DNA of 64,000 bases. It comes from Amoeboaphelidium protococcarum (Eukaryota > Aphelidiomycota > Aphelidea). The notes beneath the pieces are model-generated. The model searched no databases. It worked only from the letters and a program-made list of their open reading frames with translations, and was not told where the DNA came from. A program made the translations under genes and the position numbers. Shown in pieces: positions 38,035 through 48,764 of this stretch. The stretch spans positions 62,001-126,000 of the forward strand of contig JALECJ010000256.1 in assembly GCA_023515745.1 (NCBI GenBank), written 5' to 3'. Within the stretch, counting starts at the first letter, position 1; each line of letters starts with the position of its first letter.

Positions 38035-40788
38035 TCAGTTTTAGATAGTTAGCAAGGGAGCAGCATCGTTATTCAGACGTGACCATGGAAATTTCAAAGT
38101 CGCGCACTTCTATGGAAACTCCTTAGTCTTTTCTTTAAACAGCTGGAATCGCTTGGTCCAGGCACGTTCGCGACCCCAAGGGAAGCCACATGGTAAACGC
38201 TTTGGCTTCTGGCACCAGCGAATCTTACGGAATTATACAAAGAGCTAGAATGCACCATCAACTGCTTTCTAAGTGAATCCAACATTAGTGCACAGGGACG
38301 GTTGCATCATGGTAACATTTCCTTCAATGGAAGATTTAATGTCAGCGTTCACCACTTTGGCATTCACTCTTGCTCCAGATCTGACGACAAATAGATTGAT
38401 AGATGCCTCTCCCAGAGCGCTAATAGACAGCGTGGGATTAAAGTGCATTTAGCCTTTAAATGGCACCAGACATCCCGATGCAGATGCTGACGCGTAACCA
38501 TTAGCCACAAATTACTGCTTTAGTCTAAGCCCGATTCCCACAATCAGCGGTACATCGAAGTTCACACTGAACAGAACAACATTAAAGTTGAACAAGTCTC
38601 TATCCACCTCGTGGCACTACTTGAATTTTCTTGGAAATGGAAACTAAGCCTACTATTGCAAAGATTTACTCTCTGCTCCAGCTGATTGAGATGGAATTCT
38701 GTTCTTGTAACAGGCCTAACCGAACAAATCAATGCACTCATCCCATACAGATCCAGCTATTGCAATGTACATGAAAGCTTCCACTGGCTGCTAGTCTCTC
38801 TGGGGCATCAAATCACCCTAAAGTCTAATAACGCCACGCAAAGCATTAAAGCGCTTTTTGAATGCCATCACGTCTACAAAGGTCTCGCCATTAGAAATCA
38901 CTTTATGCTCATCAGCTGGCTGCAATGGATTATGAACAGTGAGCTTGTATCCCAAGATGGTGCCCAGCTTCTCGTTCCCAATGACATCAGTCTAATTAGA
39001 AAGTTCGATCCACGCAGGATTACTTCTAACCTATTCAGCAGAAGCAGGTCCAAACTTTGCCCAAACATAATCCTTCACGACTTGATTCTCCTCCTTCAAA
39101 TTATCAGTCAAAATAGCATCGATTTCCTTCATGTTCAAATGTTCGGCTGCAAAGTCAAGAGCCATTATACGCAATTCAGCACTCAGATCAACTCTTTTAA
39201 AAGCAGTGAGTAGCAAATTCTTACCGTAGCCAGTCATATGACGCAGTGAGAATATGACGGCATATACTACATCTGCATTCCCGTCATTGATAAATGGTGC
39301 AATCTTGGGAATGGACGGCTTCTGACCAGCATTACCAATAGCATGCAAGTACATAATCTTGTCGCTATCCACGGAGCTCTTCTTCAAGAACTGCTCCAGC
39401 ACCCACACGCAATGCCATGCATAGCGATACATCTTCCACTGGGTGGCAATCTATCTCACCGAAGATCCAAGACTAAGTGCGGCAGTCTTTCTAATCTCCA
39501 GCGTGATTTACGGATTCTCTACAATCTTCAGACTGAAATCCAACATATCACGGTGACTTGGCACATATCCAAGAGCTACTAGCACACGCAAGACCAGAGG
39601 CTGATCATTAATACTCGTATCTTTCAAAATGAAGTCTCTCACGCGTCTAAACGTATCTTCAACACCGGTAGCAATAAGAACATCCACCATGACGTTCTAA
39701 ATGTCCGAGCGGTCGATCAAATCAACACACTGCTGCGCCAATTTCTTGTCACTTCTAAGCAATTACACCAACTAGAAGAATTCCACAGATGAATTACGGC
39801 CATCTTTGACAATAACTCGGGCAAGACGAATAACCTCCTCTCTCTTCTCTTAATAGTTCATAGTAAATCCATCGTCCACTCTGAGGTTCAAATGATCAAA
39901 AGGATCTTCACCATCTCCCAAGTCGGCCAATTTAATATCAATCTTGACGTATTCAACATCAGATGGAACTGAATACTTTTGCCTGATAAAATCGATAACA
40001 CAATTGATCTCTAGGCACTTTAAATCCAAACTGACAGACTGCTTTCTTTTAAGATTCAATTTCAACTCCGCTTATGTATCGACGCTATTCAAATCATCCA
40101 ATTCTTACGAGTAATCAGATGTTGCAGTGAGAGACGTGACTGACATATCAGTAGAATCTACAGCGGCCCAAATAGAAACATTACCATCAATGGTATCAGA
40201 CACGTTATCATGACGACTTTTCTAGATATAAATCATCTGACTATCCTCATCATGATCTACCTACGAATTGATCACCAAATAACGATACTCGTTCTCCCCC
40301 GTAACATCCTACTCCATGACGGTGTAATCTTCACCCGGAGGAGAATAATGACCTTGTTGAGCCAATCTAGAATCTGATTACAGCGAAGAGACAATACCAC
40401 GCTTCAAATTGGCAATCCATTCAGGCTCAGACTTACCAGCATACAGTTACGCAATCTTTCCATTTTCATCAATAGAGAACACAACAGGGTAATGTGGCTC
40501 CTCCATTCCATTCTTATTCACGCGCAGATCATTCATTTGCAGAGAGTAAATCTTACTCTGATCATTCGAATATCTGATGATATCCAATTTACTATCAATA
40601 TTCACGCGTTACTTCTTTGCCATCTACTCGAAATCACCATCATTATCAAATCTAGCCTTTCCAGTGGAATATTCTATCAAAAGATCATGACTATACTCAA
40701 ACTATGTGCATTATTACTCCTGTCCAGAAGCATGCGATAGACTAGCCATCAAAAGCACGCACACAAAACTAATCACTTTATAAATCAT
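38035..40788 (-). CDS. Secreted large lipid transfer protein (vitellogenin/MTP-type, LPD_N domain)
   Basis: This 917-aa protein starts with a signal peptide (MIYKVISFVCVLLMASLSHA). The N-terminal beta-barrel region contains EPEWIANLKRGIVSSLQ and VMEQDVTGENEYRYLV, counterparts of the vitellogenin 'N.KR.I.S.LQ' and 'E..V.G.C...Y' blocks. A helical superhelix follows (about residues 300-600), with LVLRVLVALGYVPSHRDMLD, IMYLHAIGNAGQKPSIPKIA (the 'L.ALGNAG...I..+' motif) and AELRIMALDFAAEHLNMKEI. The final 300 aa would form the lipid-cavity sheets. Size is like animal microsomal triglyceride transfer protein (894 aa). Such proteins load or carry neutral lipids and phospholipids in the secretory pathway. 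One exon; many TAR codons. The family is clear; MTP-like versus lipovitellin-like role is open. Confidence 0.9.
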
Positions 40789-41250
40789 TATTATTACACA
40801 ACAATACACGCCCAGACACTGTTGAGAACGAAGAATAGAGTATCAGCTGACCGACTGATTACAAATCACGTTGTTTGTCCTTGAGGGAAAGAATGCGGAG
40901 AGGAAAGAAAACGCGGCAAAATGGGGCGCGATCGAGCGGTTATTCTCACACAACTAACATTGCGCGCGTTAAAGGCTTTTATCCTTTGACTGAGGAATGT
41001 AAGGGGTAAATGTAGCACGCTTGTTATTTGTCTGATTCCAACTGGGAGTATATATTTGGTGTTGTGACATTGTTTTTACTGTATTATACTTAAGTTTCAA
41101 GATAGCTGAGAGCAGTTTTGTTTATCAGCCATAAAGTTTTCAACTCTTATTTCTCTTCTTTGATGACATGAGGAAAGGGAACCGGTTGACATCAACCAAG
41201 AGTGTTCGTTATTCTTCATTGCCCAGGACTTTGCGGAAATTAACATCACT
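40789..41250. other. Divergent promoter region between the lipid-transfer protein and PEN-2 genes
   Basis: About 460 bp without a gene of its own. An open minus-strand frame overlaps the right half but is antisense to PEN-2 and matches nothing. The left part has GCGCG-rich patches (40925-40970). Both promoters must lie here. Confidence 0.45.
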
Positions 41251-41728
41251 ATGAAACTCACCAATTCTGAAATATTGGAAAACTCTAAACGATGTAATAA
41301 ATGATTGTTAAGGATGAATTGATAGATTTTATAGACCTCAATGTGTGTAGTGTACTTGATGGGATTCGCCTTATTACCCATTCTGTGGTTGTTTAATCTC
41401 TTGTACTTTGGACCTTTGCTCGTTCCAGGCCGTTTTAAATCTGACACAAGCCGTGATGTTGTCACCTCTGCCGGAAAATAGATGAAACTAGAGTATGACC
41501 GGAGTCTATTAGATTCCAGAGTTAGAAAGTGTAAGTATTCATACATTCGTACTAGCGATTTTAAATGCCAAGTTGAGAGATAATTATGTAGATTTGATTT
41601 ATTCATCGGTGGGAATGTGTGTGTGGATTGTTATATTGGCAGTGTGGATATCGATCTTTGTCTAGAGGCGACTCGACTGGGGTCTCACAGGCGATCAATT
41701 AACTGTTGTTGTTCCCAAAGGCACTTGA
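41251..41728 (+). CDS. PEN2: Gamma-secretase subunit PEN-2 (two introns)
   Basis: Exons are 41251-41293, 41351-41530 and 41592-41728; introns of 57 and 61 nt end in GTGTGTAG and TTATGTAG. The spliced protein has 119 aa (human 101). Exon 2 gives KRLYLMGFALLPILWLFNLL, then YFGPLLVPGRF, matching human RKYYLGGFAFLPFLWLVNIF. Exon 3 gives LIYSSVGMCVWIVILAVWIS, then IFVQRRLDWGLTGDQLTVVVPKGT, matching the conserved W..I.LT.WI.IFQ.RR..WG..GD.L....P.GT end. PEN-2 activates presenilin, the intramembrane aspartyl protease, so a presenilin, APH-1 and nicastrin should be elsewhere in the genome. Both splice junctions restore the family alignment exactly. The hydrophilic insertion between the two hydrophobic parts is a little longer than in animals. 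Confidence 0.93.
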
Positions 41729-41843
41729 TTGTTGTCAATTTAGAATTAATAATTAAAGCGCGTTGCCAATTTAATGATGATAAAGTATGATATTCACCCC
41801 CATTTAATTATGAATGCGCAGTTATTTATTAAGTACAATTTCA

Positions 41844-42473
41844 TCAGACAGTCTTGCTCATGAACTCTCCACACCGACCACTCTGGAGGAGACCAACGAT
41901 AAGACCGAACAATCCAATGGCAGATCCGAAAATTTCAATCACCAAAATCTTGACAAAGAGCCGCGAGTCTGAAGCATCTGCTATAGCTGCACCACTCCCA
42001 GTGACACCAATACAGATTCCACACGCCAGATTACTGAAGCCGACAGTGAGGCCACTCCAGAACAGACCGAACCCGCTGAAATAATTATTGAGTGGAATAG
42101 GATTCGACAAGTCTTGATAGTCTTGCAACTTGGAACTGAATACAATGGCAATAATAATACCGTAAATCGCTACAGCTTCACAGAAAATGATGCTGATCAG
42201 ATTCTTGGTGGTAATCCTCGGCGCCTGTACAGCGGCACCTAATATACTGGCGCCGATGATGAAAATACCCCACGCAGCACCAACTACACTCAGAGCGAGA
42301 CTAAATCCAACACCCATCAGAGCCCACATATATGGCGATGTTGATAGCAGATAATCTCCAACATTGAACACTTCACCTTGACCGGTGAACACCAAATACA
42401 AGATATATATAGTGAAAACTACCGATATAAATCCACCCAATCCATAGCTATATGTCTACAGTGGCTTGTACAT
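41844..42473 (-). CDS. VMA16: V-type ATPase proteolipid subunit c''
   Basis: Proton-translocating ring subunit of the vacuolar ATPase membrane sector, 209 aa. It has five hydrophobic helices. The essential buried glutamate of c'' is in [20 protein letters not shown]. Other family blocks are [50 protein letters not shown] and [20 protein letters not shown]. The C-terminus [20 protein letters not shown] is typical. The start MYKPLQTYSYGLG uses a TAG as Gln before the first helix; the standard code would lose this start. It ends 115 bp after the PEN-2 stop (convergent). No intron. Confidence 0.97.
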
Positions 42474-42685
42474 TTTTTATCTTATTCACCGTATTTAATT
42501 TAATTTGGCAATATAATTACAGCGGGTTACTACTGCCAGCGATAATTTACAATGGACAGAACGGAAGAAGAGACGCGGTGGAGCTTTGCTCTTTTAAGAA
42601 GACTTAAAATCAAAGAAACATCGTAGTATAAGACTTAACTCAAAAGACAATAAATGGATGAATTGTGAATTTCGGTCTAATGATA

Positions 42686-44785
42686 TCAAGTGTCATTCTA
42701 ATAAATCTTCATTTTCTTGCCGAGAGCCTGTTTCCTGTACCTACCGCGGCCTCTGCCGCCACGACCGCGAGAATTGTTGAATCGTTGAGCGGATGATCTC
42801 TAATCTTGACGATTAAAACTTCCAGTTGCATCCTTCTATGACCTCTCTGACATTTCTACATCTTCAATTCTGTGACGTATTTAATCCAAGAGTTGCTGCT
42901 TCTTCGGATGTCTGTCAAACATAATCTTCCATCCTTCCAGCTGTTCGTCCGATAATTTGGTGTCTTGCCGCAACTGAGCGCGTTCTTTAGACTTGCGAAT
43001 CTCAGCATCATTCCGAGATAGAAGCTGTGGATTATTGACATAAACATCCAGCAGAAGACGAAAGTTGACATCGTCCAATAGAGTATTGACAGATATAAAA
43101 CTAGTGCTCTTGTCATCGATCTCGCCAACCTGCACTTACTACCGATCTATATCATCACCCTCAATGTCATCCGCTGAATCTTCTCCATTGCTCTCTTTAG
43201 GCTGATATAGTTGTAAGTTGACCAGATCATCTTCATCCACCTCATCTTCATACTACGCGTCCAGGATAAATTACTTATACTTGGCATAGTCACCAACTTC
43301 AAACTTTTTGCTATCTAACACTTGATCGACTGGCTCAACTTTATCCTAAATCTAAACAAGATTATCATCCACTTTAAGCCTCTTCTCCAACATTTCTCTC
43401 AATTAAGCGACTCCATCTTGATCCTTATTATTATTATTAGCTACGGCAAAACCATCAGGCGTCTACTATTACTATACGGAATGACTGGACACAAACTTTC
43501 TAGGCATATTTACATCAAGTCGCTTCAAAACTTCGGGTAGACGATCATATTCACAAAGCTGCGAAATAGTCTCCTCCACACTGTCATTAAAATGTATCAA
43601 GCACGCCTCCAAGAATCCTTCGCCGTACATTGGGAATAAGTCCATAACTTGGCTGATCTTCAGAGTTCTATCAACATACTGGGGATCACTAACACTATAC
43701 TAAGACTGTGTCATCTACATGGGGCTATTTTGACGAGTGAATACGAGGCCATCTGAGCTACTACCATTTACGACGGAGTCATGCAAAGTCACATCCCCTG
43801 CATGCTTATTTATAAATTCAACTATATCCAACGCCTTCTAATTACCAGCTTCAATCTCAGCTTGCAATAACTAGTCAATTGATGGAGAGATATGATTCAA
43901 GTCCAGTAGAACATTGGCATTGATCATAAATTTTATGCTCCTACCACCAAGCTTATGATCATCGGAAATTGAACAATACGAATGGAGCAACTGAAGTGTA
44001 GAGGTTCTTAACGCGTCATCTGCTGCCAATTACCATTTGATGATACTTTGCACCAAGCGAATAAACTTGGACTTGCATTTATGAATTACACTAACGTCAT
44101 TATCATCCATGCCAACAACATTCCCACCATCGTCAGATTCAACTTGAGAAATAAAACTAGGATACAAAAAATCTTAATAGTAAACTAATAAATGTCGCAA
44201 AATATCATCCTCATCGTCTTTGAGCACAGCAATTACAGACTTTTATTCAGCATTATAGCAACAAATCAATATCTAATTCAATATTGAAGCTTTCGATGCC
44301 AACTCCAGGTAATCGACTTTAACACTAATCTTGCCTTTGAAATATTATCGACTCATGTGCTCAAACTCTGCCAGTACATCTCTACTTAGATCAATGCAAT
44401 TCTATATTAATTCAGATTTAGAGGATAAAAGATTATTGAGTAACTTTGATATCTGCACTATCACATGCGAATTGTCAACGAATAAGCGATACAATTTAAA
44501 CACAAAATCTGACGTTATAAGCACATGGAATCTATCATCCTTTATTATAAAGCAGTTGAAATAGAATAAGAACTTATAATGATTCTTTAAATGAGTTTAA
44601 CCTTCTTAGCCAAGAGATTAAGATACCAATTTATCGCATAACTAATACAAAGACTACGTGTCAAACTGAAGACTTTCATCAACCATACAGCCAACCACGT
44701 CACTCACCAGCTCAGAAATTAACTGCTCATCATAATAAAAAGTGCCATTATTCAGTGCATCAATATATCTATCATAGTTAATCAT
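42686..44785 (-). CDS. ASCC2: ASCC2/Cue3-like CUE-domain protein of the ASC-1/RQT complex
   Basis: This 699-aa protein is related to ASCC2 (human) and Cue3/Rqt3 (yeast), which binds K63-linked ubiquitin and works with the ASCC3/Slh1 helicase in splitting collided ribosomes and alkylation repair. The CUE domain is visible as VDRTLKISQVMDLFPMYGEG, then FLEACLIHFNDSVEETISQL, then CEYDRLPEVLKRLD. Upstream lies a helical region of about 380 aa, with hydrophobic-rich blocks fitting the ASCC2 N-terminal domain. Downstream are the acidic stretch YEDEVDEDDLVNLQ-type, EDSADDIEGDDID and a basic RGRGGRGRGRYRKQ tail. One exon. It is divergent from TAF13 with only 158 bp between starts. Confidence 0.85.
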
Positions 44786-44943
44786 TACTCCGCCTTAACT
44801 GATCATAAAAGACGTGATTTATTATACAAGTACTAAGGAGCTCAAGAGGAAGAAGAAGAGAAGGACGGCTTTCTCTTTTGTAAAGAAATTATTGATCAGC
44901 GATAGGAAATCTTTGCTGTCTTAAAGAGCAATTGAGAGAAAGT

Positions 44944-45363
44944 ATGTATCAGAATGTCTAAATAGTAAATGTGAGCGAGGAAGAATAACAGACAGTATCG
45001 AAATTCAACAAGGAACTCCGATTAATGATGTACGCTTTTGGTGATGCACAACAGCCACTGGATGAAAGTGTGCAATTGATGGATCAACTTGTGATGGATT
45101 ACATTACCGAACTCGTAAGTGTATTCCATCTTGATTACTCTAACATAAAATTAAAGCCGATTGATATGATCAACGCACAAAATGTGTAGGTGTCAGACTC
45201 ATTGAAAACTAGTGGTAATAAGACGCGTATCAGAGTGGATGATGTGCTGTTCGCCCTTAGACGGGATCAGAAGAAATTGGATCGCGCCAACGAGCTCCTC
45301 CTCAAGTTTGACGAATTGAACAAGGCTCGGAAAGCATTTGACACCAAGCCTGAAGATTACTGA
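44944..45363 (+). CDS. TAF13: TFIID subunit TAF13 (one intron)
   Basis: This histone-fold subunit of the general transcription factor TFIID pairs with TAF11. Exons are 44944-45114 and 45190-45363, giving 114 aa. KFNKELRLMMYAFGDAQQPL, then ESVQLMDQLVMDYITEL, forms the first part of the histone fold. RIRVDDVLFALRRDQKKLDR and ELLLKFDELNKARKAFD complete it, matching human RVQVEDIVFLIRKDPRKFAR. The 75-nt intron (GTAAGTG...ATGTGTAG) is a multiple of three and contains no in-frame TGA, so retained intron would add 25 residues without a stop. Alignment to the family requires its removal. The start shares a short divergent promoter with ASCC2. Confidence 0.94.
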
Positions 45364-45640
45364 TCTAAATTCTGTGAATGTATATACTATTTGCCATAAT
45401 GATTCTATTCTTTAAAGTTTTATATATATAAATAGAAAATGAGTCGTCTCATGCAGTGTTGTCCTCAGTCATACAGACATAACACCAACCAAACTGTCAA
45501 GTCAATTGTCGCGTGACGCGTTTTTGAGTTTCGTTTCGTCGTTTCTATTTCTCTCTTCAGTTAAATTGCCTCTCTCTCTCACACTCTCTGCTAACACTTT
45601 CTGTTTTACGCATAACTGTCGTTATCAAGTAGGAATAGAT

Positions 45641-48600
45641 ATGAGTGTCATTTAGAAATCTGTATGTTGTATATTTTGACTTTTCTGAGATTTATATTAA
45701 TTCCCTGATTGTATATGTAGGTGAAAGATAATGCTAGTCTGCAGAATGAGTTCAATAAGCTGGTGGTTCTGTTCAGTAAGAAGGAGGATGAAACCACTTG
45801 GAAATAGTTTGATGAAGCAATTACAGTTCTGAATGTTTGGTGCGAAGATGAAAATGTATGTCGGTTGTCTGGTTTTAGAGATGGAATGAGAACAATTGGC
45901 AGTGGACTGAAGCAGTGTTTGCTGAGTGACCGGTCCAAGTTGAGTGGAAATGCCTGCAACCTCATTATGAAACTAAGCCAAATATGGCGTTCTGACGGTA
46001 GTACTGGTGGTGGAGATAATGATTATTCAGAGTCGTTTTAAATTTTGAATGATATCAGCTTCGATGCTCTATTGAAACTTTGTGCAAGGGCGAATAAGAT
46101 TAACGTTGTTCGTGGATAGTCTACTCTGCAAGAATTGGCCAAGGGCTTCAGTGCCAGTATTGGGTGGTTGATCAGATTTAACGATTCTGCATTGTGCAAG
46201 CATCCTAATAAAAATGTTCGTAATGCAATAGCTCTCTGTGTATTGATGATCATATCTCACCACGGGAAATTGTTATCAGTAAAGTTTGAAGGCGTCACGT
46301 CTACTCTTATCTCCGGGCTTATAACCGATGCGGATGGTGGTGTCAGAGATACAGCTAAAAAGTGCTTATAAGAATATTGTTCTTATGATATGTCATCGTG
46401 TTAGAATATTGTAGCTAACCTGCCACCACAGTATGCCAAGTCGTGTTAATAGATTTTGCACAATTACTCTGGTGCTGGCTCTACTGCACCTGCAAGAAAG
46501 GCTAATGCTACATCCTCTTAGAAGTAAAAAGTTTAACCACAGACTAGAGTTGTTAATGAAGCTCTTAAAGTTCAAGTAGACGCAGTTACTATTATTCCTT
46601 AGTAAGAGGAAATATGTGTCAATGCACCAGTTAATTCTGTCATTGGTAAGAATGAAATCAGAATGCGGTCTAGAAAGTAGAGAATGACTTGTGCTGTTCT
46701 GATGCCTTTAGATGAATTCCAAGTCGCTCGGAGTATTACTGATGCACCGTCCGTTGTAAGTAGAAGTGAAGTGTAATCTCTGGCACCGCGAGATGATTCA
46801 GAGATTGGTCGAAAGCGTAATATCACTGAGGATTTCCGAGACTTTCTCGAGTTCAAGAATAGGAAAATCAAGAGTGCCCACGCAAGTGATGAGGAAAAGT
46901 TGAAGGCTGGAGATGATATCAATGCGGCATCTGCTGCTCCTAAGCCAATTCTCAGAAAGTTTAAGTCAATGAAGTAACAGGCTGCCAAAGATGTAATGTT
47001 TGCTCCAGAAATTGCATCTGTCATATCTATCAATCAGGTGAATGTGGGAGAATTGCAGTAAAGCACCGCAGTGTAAAAAGATGATTCTATTCAAACCATT
47101 GATGAAAAGATTAAAGTCTAATGTGAATTGGCGTAATCTAATGAGAGTGATGTTTAAGCTCAGCGCAATGCTCTTAATAAGTTGATGGAGTATGTGACGG
47201 ATCATCGGTCTATATCTGATGAATCTAAATAATTATATACTCAGAGTGTTCTACATTGTCTCAACAACTGTCACCCAAAGGTACTACATTCAACGCTTGA
47301 TTTATTGTTGATGATTTTGAGAAATTAGCCTGCTATTTTGGCACAGAGTTATTCTGAAATCTATGTCAGCCTGTTAAACGTGAGACTCAAGTAGAGTCAC
47401 ATGCATTCAATGATTGATGAAATTCTGAAAGATGTTCAAGATAACCATTTGAAGCCTAATGTTGTCGTAACTCTACTGATTGAATTTTGTGAAAGAGCTC
47501 AGGGAATAGCCGACGGTGATAGTCTATTATTGTATGGTTGCTCAAAATTGATTGAGCATGGTGTTCATTATGATTCTGCGTCTCTGTACAAAAGAGTAGT
47601 CTTGTTATGTGTTGAGCTTATTCAGAAGGTATAAGATGATTAAATGTTAAAGAACTTGGCGGACCATCTGAACAATTTACAAAAGGAACATTAGAAGACT
47701 TTTAATGCTCTGTTTCTGCAATTGCCTACTAATGTGTAGAATTTTCTTTAACAATATGGCGTGCAATGTCAGTTGTCATCATCCACTGCAACAATTAGTG
47801 AGGATTCCAAGTCTACGCATACACCTCGCAATTAGAACTTGCAGGTATCATCTCAATCTAAAGTCGTACTGTCTAGCAAGGTTGAATATCGCAGAAAAGA
47901 GTATGAAGTTGATGTACCTTCACCCGTTTAAAATGAAGAAGATGCCAACAACGATATGATCGATGTGACGCCTATTCCCTCAAGCAGTATCATGGTTGAT
48001 GTTGAAAGTATCGTTGACAGTACTCCCACTTAAGCAAGCGTGCTTAAAGACCATGGTGGCACCTAGTTATTCTAATTCTGGGAAATTTTAGATAATTGTA
48101 TTTGCGATGCTGTGTAATAGTCTTAAATCAGACAGTAGAAATAATTCACTTCTGATGATACTCTTTAGCGATTAGTGGAGTGTAAGATTAATGCGGAACA
48201 AGCTCGAGATTTGTTGCCTCAGCTACTGCTTAAAGACTCTACTACTGATATGAAGAAGGATTTGGTTGAGGCTCTTATTTGCTTTGGCGGACGTTGCAAT
48301 GATAATATCCTAATAAGCAAGCAGTACATATTGCACTTGCTGTCAGATTTGACTTTGCAGGATATCTTCTCTATTGTGCATAAGCTATCCGCTGATTCAC
48401 AGTGTCATCAATTGTCCATATTTGCTCTGCATGAAAAACTTCTGAATTGTAATTAAATGAATCTGGCCTCAGAAGATCTACTTTCTCTGATGAGATTACT
48501 GTTTCGATAAATCAAATCTGAAGATTCTATCACGGCCGTCAAGTCTAGGGATTGTCTACAAATTCTCCGCAAGTTTTCTATGTCTGACGCTGAGCTTTAA

Positions 48601-48729
48601 TAAACGTTTAATCAAGAGTCATAGAGCTTTTTGCACAAAGATGATGGCTAGCAGAAGGATATTGAAAAAATGATACTTGAACAAAAGTTTCGCGAACTGG
48701 AACTGCATTAGTCAAGGGATGAGATGTGA
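45641..48729 (+). CDS. CLASP-like TOG-domain microtubule-associated protein (one intron)
   Basis: Exons 45641-45661 and 45721-48729 encode 1009 aa; the 59-nt intron is GTATGTTG...ATATGTAG after only seven codons. The N-terminal 230 aa are helical repeats resembling the CLASP TOG domain. There is a 'TWKQFDEAI' block, then CKHPNKNVRNAIALCVLMII and ISGLITDADGGVRDTAKKCL, which correspond to the CLASP 'VR..C...+..I+' and 'D....VR..A+.C' helices. A basic Ser/Lys/Arg-rich linker (residues about 280-420) would contact microtubules. A second helical region (about 560-650) and a C-terminal helical part (about 820-1009) follow. Expected role: stabilising microtubule plus ends in spindle and cell cortex. 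ACGCGT lies 120 bp upstream (45516-45521). It ends 35 bp from the convergent kinesin stop. Confidence 0.75.
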
Positions 48730-48764
48730 AAATTTGTTGACTTGATATAATCTAATTTCTATTA

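Noticed and set aside
38686-39213. 175-codon plus-strand frame
   Set aside because: It is antisense to the lipid-transfer protein; the translation shows no family motif.
41097-41606. 169-codon minus-strand frame without TAA/TAG
   Set aside because: It is antisense to PEN-2, has no family match, and the plus strand gives a complete spliced PEN-2. The frame is open by chance.
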